Assembly: GCF_020176955.2 (NCBI RefSeq) | Contig: NZ_JAIUCZ020000013.1 | Coordinates: 62,001 to 126,000, forward strand | Direction of reading: 5' to 3' | Origin: Nocardia sp. alder85J | GTDB lineage: Bacteria > Actinomycetota > Actinomycetes > Mycobacteriales > Mycobacteriaceae | DNA: 64,000 nucleotides | Shown here: in pieces, positions 22,728-31,591 of the stretch | Layout: the number at the start of each line of letters is the position of its first letter | How positions within the stretch are numbered: the stretch's first letter is position 1 | Position numbers and translations under genes: made by a program | The notes under the pieces: model-generated | What the model was told of the DNA's origin: nothing | Database searches by the model: none | The model's input: only the letters and a program-made list of their open reading frames with translations

Positions 22728-23497
22728 GTCAAGGCGTACTATCGGTCACCGTGACCGACGATTCCCGCGCGCGCATCCTGGCGATCTCGCTCGAGCTGTT
22801 CGCCGAGCGCGGCTGGCACGCCGTCACCGTCCGGGAGATCGCGGACCACGTCGGCCTGACGAAAACGGCTGTGCTGTACCACTTCCCGAGCAAGAACGAG
22901 ATCGTCACGGCACTGGTCGAGCCGCTGCTGGCCGACAGTGAGACGGTGGTGGCGGCCGCCCGGGCCGTCGGCGACCCGCGGGAACGGGCCTGGGCGGTGG
23001 TCACCGGCCTGCTGGACGTATGGCTGCGGCACCGCACCCTGCTGCGGATCCATATGCAGGACCAATCCCTGGCCGCCGACGAGCGGACCTTCGTGCGCCT
23101 GCGGGATTTCGCGCTGGCGGTGCAGGAGGCGATCGCCGGGCCGGCGGCCGATTTCACCGCGCGGGTCCGGGCTGCGCAGGTGTACGCGGTGCTCAGCGAT
23201 CCGGTGGTCATCTTCGCCGATCAGCCCGCCGAGCCGTTGCGGGCGGCGATTCTGGACGGCGCCGCCCGGCTGCTGGGCCGGTCCGAATCGGTTCCGCCGC
23301 CGGTTGAATCGGGGCCGCTAGCGGCCCCGCCGCCGCCACGCCCGGCACGGCGTGGGCGGCCCGGCGTGATGACCGCCGAGATGATCGAAGCGGCGCGCCG
23401 GATGCGCGACGAGGGTACGGCCTCGATCGACGAGATCGCGGCCCGGCTCGGGGTCTCCCGGGCGACGCTCTATCGGCATCTCACCGAGTCTCGATAA
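22721..23497 (+). CDS. TetR-family regulator with additional C-terminal recombinase-type HTH
   Basis: Up to 258 residues. GTG 22721 sits eight bases after a -10 and could be leaderless; GTG 22751 is the more conventional start. The N-terminal TetR HTH is VREIADHVGLTKTAVLYHFPSKNEIV. After a normal ligand domain comes a Pro-rich linker (PPPVESGPLAAPPPPRPARR). A second DNA-binding unit follows (GRPGVMTAEMIEAARRMRDE, then DEIAARLGVSRATLYRHL), the form seen at the C-terminus of Hin/resolvase-type recombinases. A TetR protein with two different HTH domains is unusual. Confidence 0.87.
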   Translation: MVSQGVLSVTVTDDSRARILAISLELFAERGWHAVTVREIADHVGLTKTAVLYHFPSKNEIVTALVEPLLADSETVVAAARAVGDPRERAWAVVTGLLDVWLRHRTLLRIHMQDQSLAADERTFVRLRDFALAVQEAIAGPAADFTARVRAAQVYAVLSDPVVIFADQPAEPLRAAILDGAARLLGRSESVPPPVESGPLAAPPPPRPARRGRPGVMTAEMIEAARRMRDEGTASIDEIAARLGVSRATLYRHLTESR

Positions 23498-23506
23498 GCC
23501 GAGTAT

Positions 23507-24082
23507 TTATGAGACAGATTCCGAGACGTCGCGGGGGAGCGGGCCCAGGGCCCGGCGGGCGAGGTCCAGCCAGCGCAACTGCTCGGATTCCGGCACGGCA
23601 TCGCCGGGTGCGGTGGCCAGCAACAGGATCACGTCGTCCACGGTGACATCGGCGTACAGGGCGCCGCTGCGGTGGGCGGCGGCGACCAGCCGTTCGACCA
23701 CGTTGCGGCCGCGCTCCTGAACCCGGCGCAGCGCCTCGGCGGCGGTGTCGGCCACGGTGAAACGCAGCAAGCGCTCTTGACGTACTTCCAGCGCCAGCAG
23801 CGCGGTGATCTCGTCCTCGGCCCGGCTCGCCCCGTCGTCGACGCGATCCGCTGCGGCGGTGAGGGATTCGTCGATCGAGGCCGAGAGGTCGTCCACGATC
23901 GCTTCCAGGAGAACCGCTTTCGAAGGGAAGTGACGGTAGAGCGTGCCGACCGCGACGCCGGCCTCGGCCGCGATCTCGTCCATCCCGACCTCGGGGCCGA
24001 CCGTCATCACCAGATCACGCGCCGCCTCGGCGATCGCTGTTCGATTGCGCTGCGCGTCTGCGCGACGGCGCCTGTCGGTCAT
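23507..24082 (-). CDS. TetR-family transcriptional regulator
   Basis: This 191-residue protein starts at ATG 24082 (GTG 24088 possible). The HTH is MDEIAAEAGVAVGTLYRHFPSKAVLLEAIV, in the TetR_N clade with a SBP-type C-terminal domain. It is divergent from an SDR gene, with an elaborate operator in between that it probably binds. Ligand unknown. Confidence 0.9.
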   Translation of the reverse strand: MTDRRRRADAQRNRTAIAEAARDLVMTVGPEVGMDEIAAEAGVAVGTLYRHFPSKAVLLEAIVDDLSASIDESLTAAADRVDDGASRAEDEITALLALEVRQERLLRFTVADTAAEALRRVQERGRNVVERLVAAAHRSGALYADVTVDDVILLLATAPGDAVPESEQLRWLDLARRALGPLPRDVSESVS

Positions 24083-24103
24083 CCGCACACCTTACTTGCC
24101 CAG

Positions 24104-24150
24104 AACATGAACTGCTGGTTCACTTTAAAAGTGAACTGGGGGTTCATGTT
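24104..24150. promoter_or_regulatory. Concentric palindromes, tandem TetR operators
   Basis: Outer arms AACATGAAC/GTTCATGTT and the inner 19-bp palindrome GTTCACTTTAAAAGTGAAC share one centre at 24127. Read another way, TGAAC-N5-GTTCA occurs at 24108-24122 and 24132-24146, with centres 24 bp apart. Confidence 0.75.
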
Positions 24151-24161
24151 AGGAGGGCGCA

Positions 24162-25076
24162 ATGAGCACCTGGACCGAGGCCCAAATTCCCGACCTGCAC
24201 GGCTGCGTCGCCGTTGTCACCGGCGCCAACACCGGAATCGGATTCGAGACGGCGCGGGCGTTGGCCGAACACGGCGCCACAGTCGTGCTGGCCTGCCGGA
24301 ACGCGGATCGGGCCCGCGCCGCGGCCGACCGCATCACGGCATCCGTGCCGGACGCACGGGTGGACACCGAATTGCTGGACCTGGCCATGCTGGGTTCGGT
24401 GCGCACGGCCGCCGCCGCATTGCGCGATCGCTACGACCACATCGATCTGCTCATCAACAATGCCGGCGTCACCGGCCTGCGCGGTGTCACCGGGGACGGT
24501 TTCGAGAACCAGTTCGGCATCAACCATCTCGGCCACTTCGCGTTCACCGGCCTGCTGCTGGATCGCGTGATCGCGGCGCCCGCGGGCCGGGTGGTCACGG
24601 TCAGCAGCCTCGGACACCGCATGGGCCGCATCGATCCGGCCGATCCGGCCGCCGCCGGTGGAAACACCTACGGCAAGTCCAAACTCGCCAATCTGCTGTT
24701 CACCTATGCTCTCGACCGCCGGCTCTCCGGCTCTCCGGCACGCGCCCTGGCCGCGCATCCCGGCGGTGCGGACACCGACGTGGCGCGGTATTCGCCTGTC
24801 CCCGTGCGCGTCCTCAACCGCGCCCTGACCCGCGCCCTGGGCCGGACCCCGGCCATGGGCGCCCTGCCCACCCTGCGCGCCGCCGCCGATCCCGACGCCG
24901 CCGGTGGTGAATTCTATGGTCCCTCCGGTCTTTTCGAAGTTCGCGGCTACCCGGCAGTCGTCGAGCCCGCCGCCCCCGCCCGCGACCGGCAACGCCAGGA
25001 CCGGCTGTGGGAGGTCTCCGAGGAGCTGACCGGCGTCCGCTACCCCGAACTGCACGTCGCCGACCAGCTGGGCTGA
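24162..25076 (+). CDS. Short-chain dehydrogenase/reductase (retinol dehydrogenase-like)
   Basis: This 304-residue SDR has the cofactor motif VVTGANTGIGFETA, the NAG motif LLINNAGV, catalytic Ser in VVTVSSLGHRMG, and Tyr/Lys in YGKSKLANLLF. It belongs to the group with an extended C-terminus annotated as protochlorophyllide or retinol-type oxidoreductases. GGAGGG lies about seven bases upstream of the ATG. It is controlled by the divergent TetR gene and closed by a strong hairpin. Confidence 0.93.
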   Translation: MSTWTEAQIPDLHGCVAVVTGANTGIGFETARALAEHGATVVLACRNADRARAAADRITASVPDARVDTELLDLAMLGSVRTAAAALRDRYDHIDLLINNAGVTGLRGVTGDGFENQFGINHLGHFAFTGLLLDRVIAAPAGRVVTVSSLGHRMGRIDPADPAAAGGNTYGKSKLANLLFTYALDRRLSGSPARALAAHPGGADTDVARYSPVPVRVLNRALTRALGRTPAMGALPTLRAAADPDAAGGEFYGPSGLFEVRGYPAVVEPAAPARDRQRQDRLWEVSEELTGVRYPELHVADQLG

Positions 25077-25384
25077 GCCAGCTCGACTGCCGGAATCGAT
25101 TGCCGTGCAACAGGAGTACATGTGCTGGTGTGTGGCAGCCCGGAAGATGCCGGTCGGACACGACCGGCATCTCGCCGTGTGCATGTCACCGCCGGTGAGT
25201 GGGTCGTCCGTGTCGGCGATGATCGTCGTCGTCACCGTGCGCGCGCACGGCGTGTACCGCATACCGGGTCGGTGGGATCGGTTGTCCGGCCGGCGATCGG
25301 CACCGGCAGCTCACCGCTCGGCGCGCGGTCGATGCCGCACGGACGTAACAGGTTGTCCTGGAGCGCAATACATAGGCTGCACGG
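25077..25384. other. Intergenic region without a convincing gene
   Basis: This 308-base stretch lies between the ends of the SDR and LysR genes. The only structure I can support is the hairpin at 25146-25171. Short open frames have no coding signature or ribosome site. Confidence 0.6.
25146..25171. terminator. Terminator hairpin after the SDR gene
   Basis: A perfect 11-bp stem (GATGCCGGTCG and its complement) with the 4-base loop GACA lies 70 bases beyond the SDR stop. Confidence 0.65.
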
Positions 25385-26305
25385 TTATGGCCCGGTCCGG
25401 TGCGGGTCGTCGGCCGGCAGCCACGTGCCGGGCGAGGTGAGTCCGAGATCGCCCACGCCCCGGCAGATCGCGTCGGCGGCGGCGGTCACGGCGGGCCGGT
25501 CGCCGTCGGCCCGGGTCACCAGCGACCACGTCCACACCGCCACGGGGTCGACAACCGGATGCCGGACGAGATCCGTTGGCAGCGAGGCATTCTGACCCTT
25601 CGGACTGTTCAGCACCGGACGGCCCAGCACACGTGCGTGGTCGAAGAAGGCCGGGCCGGTGATCCCGCCGTCACCGATGCGGAGGACCGTCGCGCCGGTG
25701 TCGGCGGCGAACTCCTGTGCGAACCGATTCCAGGACAACCAGGCCGTATCGTCGTCGTCCACCAGGACGACAACATCCCGGGCCCGGATCGGCGTGCCGT
25801 CTCGGGCGGTTGACACCGCATAGAGCCGGTCGGCGCCGAGCGGCCGGGCCCGCAAATCGTATCGCCGGAGGTCGTCGGTGCGGACCCCGCACACGGCGAG
25901 GTCCAGGCTGCCCTCGCCGACCCGCGCGACCTGGGTGTGCGAGGGCCCGACCCAGGTGTCCAGATGTAGCCGGGCCACCCCGGCCACCCGCTCGCTCAGA
26001 TCCGCGGGCAGCCAGTTGACATAGCCGAGGCGCACCGATTCCGAACCCGCGAATTGCGCTGCGCGGCGGCGCAACTCGTCGGCGCGCTCCAGCAGCCCCC
26101 GGACCTGCGGCAGCAACGCCGCACCGGCCGGGGTGAGGGCCACGCTGCGCCGGTCCCGCACGAACAGTTGCACCCCGAGGTCCCGCTCCAAGGCTTTGAT
26201 CTGCTGGGACAGCGACGGCCCGGCGATCAGCAACCGCTTCGCGGCCCGGCCGAAGTTCAGTTCCTCGGCGACGGCGACGAAATATCCGAGCTGACGCAGC
26301 TCCAT
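25385..26305 (-). CDS. LysR-family transcriptional regulator
   Basis: This 306-residue protein has the N-terminal winged helix MELRQLGYFVAVAEELNFGRAAKRLLIAGPSLSQQIKALERDLG. A substrate-binding domain of two Rossmann-like lobes follows. It is divergent from an MFS exporter gene with 93 bases between starts, so it probably activates that gene in response to a small molecule. Confidence 0.93.
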   Translation of the reverse strand: MELRQLGYFVAVAEELNFGRAAKRLLIAGPSLSQQIKALERDLGVQLFVRDRRSVALTPAGAALLPQVRGLLERADELRRRAAQFAGSESVRLGYVNWLPADLSERVAGVARLHLDTWVGPSHTQVARVGEGSLDLAVCGVRTDDLRRYDLRARPLGADRLYAVSTARDGTPIRARDVVVLVDDDDTAWLSWNRFAQEFAADTGATVLRIGDGGITGPAFFDHARVLGRPVLNSPKGQNASLPTDLVRHPVVDPVAVWTWSLVTRADGDRPAVTAAADAICRGVGDLGLTSPGTWLPADDPHRTGP

Positions 26306-26398
26306 ACACCCGATGCTACGTGCGGTGGGAGGTTGTGCCTATCAGACGGGAGTATGCCGGTCGTGGCGCTCGCGCGGGCGGCGACCACACCATGAGGC

Positions 26399-27586
26399 AT
26401 GACTCTGATCGCCGGGAGCGTCACCCTCGACGAGCGCGCGAACGCGTGGGGGACCGTGGTCCGTGGTGGCGCGGCCCTCGCCGCCGCGATGGGGGTCGGC
26501 CGCTTCGTCTACACCCCCATCCTGCCGTTGATGACGGCGCAGGCCGGATTGGCCCCGGCCGCCGGCGCGAGCCTGGCCACCGCCAACTACCTCGGTTACC
26601 TGCTCGGCGCGCTGGCCGCGGTGGTGGCGCCCGGCCCGATGCGATCGCGCACGGTGTTCCGGGGCTCGCTGGTGCTGCTGATTCTCACCGTCGCGGCGAT
26701 GCCCGCCACGCGCAGCATCGCGGCGTGGTGGACGCTGCGCCTGCTCGCCGGAGTGGCGAGCGCGGTCGTCTTCGTGATCGCCGCTGGAGTGTTGCTGGAC
26801 CAGTTGCGCGACCGTCGTGCTCATCTGGCCGGCTGGGGAATCGGCGGCGTCGGCGTGGGGATCACGGGGTCGGGGCTACTGGTGCTGCTGATCCGGCAGA
26901 TCGGCGACTGGCGGTCGGCCTGGTGGGCGGCGGCTGTCCTGACCGCACTGTTCGCCGTGGCGGGCTGGTCCCTGCGCCTCGACCGCGCTACCGCGGCCAC
27001 CGACTCCACCCCGACCGCGCCCTCGCACCGATGGTTCGCCGCCCTGTTCACCAGCTACACCCTCGAGGGCATCGGGTACATCATCGCGGGCACCTTCCTG
27101 GTGGCGGCGATCGACCAGGGTGCGCACGGCGCACTCGGCACCGTGGCCTGGGTACTCGTCGGAATATCGGCCGCCCCGTCGGCGGCCGTGTGGGCATGGC
27201 TGCAACACCGCTGGTCCCGCCCTACCCTGCTGCTGACAGCACTGGTGTTACAGGCCGTGGGAATCGCCCTGCCCGCCATGATCGGCGGCATCGCCACCGC
27301 GGCGCTCGCCGCAATCCTGTTCGGCGCCACCTTCCTCGGCGTCGCCACCCTCGCCCTGGCCGTCGGCGCCCATCTGAACTTCCCCCGCTCGGTGGCCCTG
27401 CTGACCACGGGCTATTCCGTCGGCCAGCTCCTCGGCCCACTGGTCGTCACCCCTTTGCTGCGGCACGGATACCACCAGGCCCTCCTGCTCGCGGCACTGA
27501 CAGTCCTCGCCTCCGCCGGAGCCGCAGCACTGCTGCGCATCGGCTACCCCCACCACCTCGCCGCCGAGCAGCCGCGAGAGGTATAG
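26399..27586 (+). CDS. MFS transporter, YbfB/YjiJ family
   Basis: This 395-residue integral membrane protein has about twelve hydrophobic segments. The N-terminus GGAALAAAMGVGRFVYTPILPLM is the signature of the YbfB/YjiJ group, and GYSVGQLLGPLVVTPLL is near the end. Substrate unknown; members are thought to be exporters. It is divergent from the LysR gene. Confidence 0.92.
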   Translation: MTLIAGSVTLDERANAWGTVVRGGAALAAAMGVGRFVYTPILPLMTAQAGLAPAAGASLATANYLGYLLGALAAVVAPGPMRSRTVFRGSLVLLILTVAAMPATRSIAAWWTLRLLAGVASAVVFVIAAGVLLDQLRDRRAHLAGWGIGGVGVGITGSGLLVLLIRQIGDWRSAWWAAAVLTALFAVAGWSLRLDRATAATDSTPTAPSHRWFAALFTSYTLEGIGYIIAGTFLVAAIDQGAHGALGTVAWVLVGISAAPSAAVWAWLQHRWSRPTLLLTALVLQAVGIALPAMIGGIATAALAAILFGATFLGVATLALAVGAHLNFPRSVALLTTGYSVGQLLGPLVVTPLLRHGYHQALLLAALTVLASAGAAALLRIGYPHHLAAEQPREV

Positions 27587-27686
27587 CGGCACATACTTGT
27601 TGCCACGGTGGGCCGGATCGGGCCACCTTCCGGGCGGAAGTTGTTTCAGGACAGTCGTTCACGCAGCAGGCCGAGGCCGTCGCCGG

Positions 27687-28274
27687 TCAGGTCGGCTGCG
27701 GGATCCATTCGGCCGCGTCGGCCAGCGATTTCGCGCCGGTGGCCACGGCGGTCGCGGCGGTCCAGTCGAGGCGGAGTTCGGCATCCGGCTCGGCGGCGGG
27801 GCCGTCGTGGTGGGTGATCCCGTGCTCGCCGACCACGATGTGGAAGGTGGTGTCGCCGAGGTGCACGGTGACCGTGCCCGTGCCGATCCGGTCGGCGACG
27901 GCCCGCCCGAGCGGGAGGGCGAACCACTGCGGGCGCATCGCGTCGGTGGGCCGGCGCTCGCCGAGTAGCGTGGTGCCCCAGGTCGACAGGGCGTCGAGGA
28001 CCGGGCGCAGCGCGGCGCCGGTGGGGGTGAGTTCGTAGACGGCGGTCGTCGCGCGCGGTCCCACCCGGTGCCGGGTCAGGATGCCGTCGTGTTCCAGGTC
28101 CTTCAGCCGGGCGGCGAGCACATCGGTGCTGATGCCGGGCAGATCGGCGAGCAGGTCGCTGTAGCGGCGCGGGCCCGCGCACAGTTCGCGGACCACCAGC
28201 AGCGCCCATCGGTCGCCGACGACGTCGAGGGCCCGGCTGGCGGCGCAGTAGTGGTCGTAGCTTCGGCGTGGCAC
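27687..28274 (-). CDS. HxlR-family regulator with SCP2-like C-terminal domain
   Basis: Starting at GTG 28274 (VPRRSYDHYC), the protein has 195 residues. The HxlR winged helix contains ALDVVGDRWALLVVRELCAGPRRYSDLLADLPGISTDVLAARL. The second half (FALPLGRAVADRIGTGTVTVHLGDTTFHIVV) resembles a sterol-carrier-like ligand domain found in long HxlR proteins. GTG 28292 is a possible longer start. It is divergent from an aminotransferase gene with two strong palindromes between them. Confidence 0.87.
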   Translation of the reverse strand: MPRRSYDHYCAASRALDVVGDRWALLVVRELCAGPRRYSDLLADLPGISTDVLAARLKDLEHDGILTRHRVGPRATTAVYELTPTGAALRPVLDALSTWGTTLLGERRPTDAMRPQWFALPLGRAVADRIGTGTVTVHLGDTTFHIVVGEHGITHHDGPAAEPDAELRLDWTAATAVATGAKSLADAAEWIPQPT

Positions 28275-28294
28275 ATGCCTACTGTAGGCCACTG

Positions 28295-28330
28295 CTTGGA
28301 AATTCCAAGCACAAACTTGGAAAAACCAAG
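28295..28330. promoter_or_regulatory. Two HxlR operators spaced 21 bp
   Basis: CTTGG-N5-CCAAG occurs at 28295-28309 (a full palindrome, CTTGGAAATTCCAAG) and at 28316-28330. The centres are exactly 21 bp apart, in the gap between hxlR and the aminotransferase gene. Confidence 0.78.
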
Positions 28331-28366
28331 TAGAGTGTCGTCAACCGCACCGGAAAGAGGATGTTC

Positions 28367-29578
28367 ATGCAGGTCAAACAGTCGAGCAAGCTGACGGGCG
28401 TTTCCTACGAGATTCGCGGCCCGGTGGCCGAACAGGCGGCACGACTGGAGGCCGAGGGGCACCACGTCATGAAGCTCAACACCGGCAACCCGTTGCTGTT
28501 CGGCTTCGAGGCGCCCGCGGAGATCCTCCAGGACATCGTGCGCTCGTTGCCCGGGTCCAGCGGCTACTCCTCCTCGAAGGGCCTGCTGCCCGCGCGGCGC
28601 GCGGTGGTGCAGTACTACCAGACCCTCGGGGTGGAGGGGCTCGAGGTCGAGGAGGTGTTCCTCGGCAACGGGGTCTCCGAGCTGATCATGATGGCCATGA
28701 CCGCGCTGCTGGAGAACGGTGACGAGGTGCTGGTCCCGGCCCCGGACTTCCCGCTGTGGACCGCCGCGACGACGCTCAACGGCGGCCGGCCGGTGCACTA
28801 CCTGTGCGACGAGCAGTCCGACTGGTACCCGGACCTCGCCGACATCGAGGCGAAGATCACCGACCGCACCCGCGCCATCGTGATCATCAACCCGAACAAT
28901 CCCACCGGCGCCGTCTATCCGCCGGAGGTGCTGCGGCAGATCCTGGAGATCGCGCGCCGGAACAATCTGGTGGTGTTCGCCGACGAGATCTACGACAAGA
29001 TCCGTTACGACGGCTCCGCCCACACCGCCGTCGCCGCGCTCGCACCGGATCTGTTGTGCCTCACCTTCTCCGGGCTCTCGAAGGCGTACCGCTGCGCCGG
29101 CTTCCGCTCCGGCTGGCTGGCCGTCTCGGGCCCGACCCAGCACGCGGAGAACTACCTGGAGGGCCTGGCGATGCTCGCCGGGCTCCGGTTGTGTGCGAAT
29201 GTTCCTGCGCAGCAGGCGATTCAGGCGGCACTGGGCGGGTATCAGAGCATCTACGACCTGACCCTGCCCGGCGGCCGGCTGCGCGAGCAGCGCGACCGGG
29301 CCTGGGAGGCGCTCAACGCGATCCCGGGCGTGTCCTGTGTGAAGCCGGCGGGTGCGCTCTACGCCTTCCCTCGCATCGATCTGTCGATGTATCAGATCCA
29401 CGACGACGAGCGGTTCGTGCTGGATCTGCTGTTGCAGGAGAAGCTGCACATCGTGCAGGGCACCGGGTTCAACTGGCCGCGCCCCGACCACTTCCGCATC
29501 ATCACCCTGCCGCACGCCGACGAGCTGGAGGCCCTGATCGAGCGGATCGGCCGGTTCCTCGCCACCTACAAGCAGTAG
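28367..29578 (+). CDS. PLP-dependent aminotransferase (AlaA/AspC-like)
   Basis: This 403-residue fold-type I aminotransferase uses ATG 28367, with GAAAGAGG six bases upstream. It has VIINPNNPTGAVYPPEVL (conserved Asn-Pro), DEIYDKIRYDG (Asp/Tyr), the Schiff-base lysine in TFSGLSKAYRCAGFRSGWL, and the Arg of FRIITLP. The nearest described relatives are AlaA of enterics and the mycobacterial AspC/Rv0337c group, which transfer amino groups to pyruvate or oxaloacetate. The twin HxlR operators upstream suggest substrate-induced control, unusual for a housekeeping enzyme. Confidence 0.93.
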   Translation: MQVKQSSKLTGVSYEIRGPVAEQAARLEAEGHHVMKLNTGNPLLFGFEAPAEILQDIVRSLPGSSGYSSSKGLLPARRAVVQYYQTLGVEGLEVEEVFLGNGVSELIMMAMTALLENGDEVLVPAPDFPLWTAATTLNGGRPVHYLCDEQSDWYPDLADIEAKITDRTRAIVIINPNNPTGAVYPPEVLRQILEIARRNNLVVFADEIYDKIRYDGSAHTAVAALAPDLLCLTFSGLSKAYRCAGFRSGWLAVSGPTQHAENYLEGLAMLAGLRLCANVPAQQAIQAALGGYQSIYDLTLPGGRLREQRDRAWEALNAIPGVSCVKPAGALYAFPRIDLSMYQIHDDERFVLDLLLQEKLHIVQGTGFNWPRPDHFRIITLPHADELEALIERIGRFLATYKQ

Positions 29579-29579
29579 C

Positions 29580-30272
29580 TCAGCTGCGCCGGGTCACCAC
29601 GACGGGCCGCACGTCCTGCGGAATCCGATCGAAGGCCGACACCGGCACGCCGAAGGCCGCGGCCAGCACCTCCCGGGGCATCGCGTTGAACGCGGCGACG
29701 ATCCCGATGTCGTCCTCGGCCTCCCGGGCGGCGGTGTTGAACACGATCAGCACCTCCAGCGGGATGTCGGCGGCGTTCTCGAAGTAGTGGAAGAACCCCT
29801 GGGGCGCGAACACCAGATCGCCCTGATGCGCCTCGAACACGTCGGTGCGGTAGCCGCTGCCCGGATGGGTGCCGAGCACCGTCCACTTCGCCGACCCGGA
29901 CACCACGTAGTTCAACTCCCAGGCGGACGGATGCCAGTGCGGCTCCCGGACGCCGCCGGGCTCCAGCCGGACCAGATAGACCGAGCCGCGCTGGCCGGTG
30001 AGCACCGGGAAATTGCCCTCGTGCGCGCCCCGCAGCTCGCCACCGGCGAAACTCTCCGGCGCCGACGCGGCGAGCCGGAACACGTGCTCCGCGCTGTCGA
30101 GTCCCTCGTCGAGACCGCCCTCGCCACCGGGTGCGGCGCGAGTCGAATCGGTCTCCGCCGCAACGAGTCCCGCGCCCAGCGCGGCGCCGCCGAGGGCCGC
30201 TACCCCGGTGCTCAGCGCCGTCCGGCGGCCGATGCGGGGCCGGTCGCCCTCGGGCGTGGTGTCGTCCGTCAT
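29580..30272 (-). CDS. Tat-exported cupin (oxalate decarboxylase-like)
   Basis: This 230-residue protein has a twin-arginine leader (IGRRTALSTGVAALGGAALGAGLVAA). It has one cupin domain with the metal motif EPHWHPSAWELNYVVSG (HxH and Glu) and the second His in PQGFFHYFEN. Single-domain oxalate decarboxylase-like cupins act outside the membrane on small acids, usually with Mn. It ends two bases from the convergent aminotransferase. Confidence 0.88.
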   Translation of the reverse strand: MTDDTTPEGDRPRIGRRTALSTGVAALGGAALGAGLVAAETDSTRAAPGGEGGLDEGLDSAEHVFRLAASAPESFAGGELRGAHEGNFPVLTGQRGSVYLVRLEPGGVREPHWHPSAWELNYVVSGSAKWTVLGTHPGSGYRTDVFEAHQGDLVFAPQGFFHYFENAADIPLEVLIVFNTAAREAEDDIGIVAAFNAMPREVLAAAFGVPVSAFDRIPQDVRPVVVTRRS

Positions 30273-30445
30273 GGCTCGCTCGTCTCCGTTCCGGGTTCCG
30301 GCCCTGCGGGTGGCGTGTGCGGCCTGTCGAACGGATCGGTCCGAACGGACGCGCGTCGGTCATCGTAGCCGCCGATTCACGGCAGCAGGTGCAGGCGCCG
30401 GTCCGCAGCGGCGGTCGGCCGCTGCGGCCCACCCGGTGGTGACTG

Positions 30446-31591
30446 TCAGGATTTGTCCCCGGCCTCGAGGACGTCGAGGAATTTCTGCACGCTGTAGATG
30501 TCGTGGTCGTCGCCGGCCCGAAGCGGTGCGATGTAACCGGAGTGGCCGTTGTAGAGCGCTCGCAGGCGTTGCAGCCCGAAGATCTCGACGGGATCGGCGG
30601 AAGCTCCGAGTCGATCGAGACGATCCGCGCGCTCGGCGAACGTTCGACTGCCCGCGCGCACCGTTTCGGCCCATTCATCGGAGGTGGCCAGAATATCCCT
30701 GTCGAAGTTCGGCAGGACGCTCGGTGACAAGCCTTCGCGTTCCAACGCCCAGTTCATCAGGAGCCGTGAGGACCGGCCGTTGTAATCGGTGAACGGGTGA
30801 ATGGACACGAAACGCTGTTGAAGCTCGGCGGCGAGTCGGTAGGGGTCGGTCCCGGGCGCACCGCGTGCGTTGTTGTACCAATCGGACAGGGACTGTAGCT
30901 CGTTCCGTATCGCGGCAGCGTCTTTGCGCTCGTAGGAGACGGCGCTCATGTTCCCCAGCGGTGGGGTGCCCGGTTCGATGTGCAACAGATGGGGATTGGC
31001 CTCCACGGTGTGCGCTTCTTCCGCGGTGAGCGGCCTGCCGAGGACGGCCCATCGCGTGCCCTCGGCGAAAACCCCGCTGTCCTGCGGCCCGAACTGTCCG
31101 GCCCGCTGATTGATTTCGGTCATGAACCGCACGGACAATTCCTGATCGCCGTAACTGCGAGTGAAGGCACGTGCATCGAGATAGCCCGCCCAATCGCTCT
31201 CACCGAACATCAACTCCGGTGTCGGATGACCCGAGACGAGGGCCGTTCGATGGAGGGGCTCGTCGATGAACAAACTGGACTCGAGTGCGCGCTGGGACGG
31301 TGTGCGCAACCCGAGTTCGGCCGACCGCCGTTCGATCAGCGTCGCCGGGTCCTCGACGGGTTCGACGGGTCGCGGCACCAGTGTGCTTCCCGCCGTGGAA
31401 TCGGCGTCGACTGCGCCGATTCGGCTCGCACTCACCAGATCGGCTCGCTCGGCTGCCTGTGCCGCGTTCCGGCTGGTGTCACCGACCTCGCGCATGAGCC
31501 GCGCATCGTCCTCGGCGGCCAGTTTCGCCCGAAGGACCCGCGGTCCTATCCGCTCACGAATCAAATCCGTAATAGCGCTGCTGATCTGCAC
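30446..31591 (-). CDS. Fic-domain protein (variant Fic motif)
   Basis: This 381-residue protein starts at GTG 31591. The Fic core lies in the C-terminal third, with motif HPFTDYNGRSSR at residues 265-276. Consensus Fic is HPFxxGNGRxxR, so the catalytic His, Asn, Gly and both Arg are kept while the first Gly is Tyr. Fic enzymes usually AMPylate hydroxyl residues. The N-terminal 250 residues are of unknown type and include ITDLIRERIGPRVLRAKLAAEDDARL. No antitoxin or inhibitor gene is adjacent. Toxin, effector or housekeeping roles are all possible. Confidence 0.82.
   Translation of the reverse strand: MQISSAITDLIRERIGPRVLRAKLAAEDDARLMREVGDTSRNAAQAAERADLVSASRIGAVDADSTAGSTLVPRPVEPVEDPATLIERRSAELGLRTPSQRALESSLFIDEPLHRTALVSGHPTPELMFGESDWAGYLDARAFTRSYGDQELSVRFMTEINQRAGQFGPQDSGVFAEGTRWAVLGRPLTAEEAHTVEANPHLLHIEPGTPPLGNMSAVSYERKDAAAIRNELQSLSDWYNNARGAPGTDPYRLAAELQQRFVSIHPFTDYNGRSSRLLMNWALEREGLSPSVLPNFDRDILATSDEWAETVRAGSRTFAERADRLDRLGASADPVEIFGLQRLRALYNGHSGYIAPLRAGDDHDIYSVQKFLDVLEAGDKS

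Noticed and set aside
25105..25440. Plus-strand 111-residue frame between the SDR and LysR genes
   Set aside because: No family features, it overlaps the antisense of the LysR 3' end, and it lies across a terminator hairpin.
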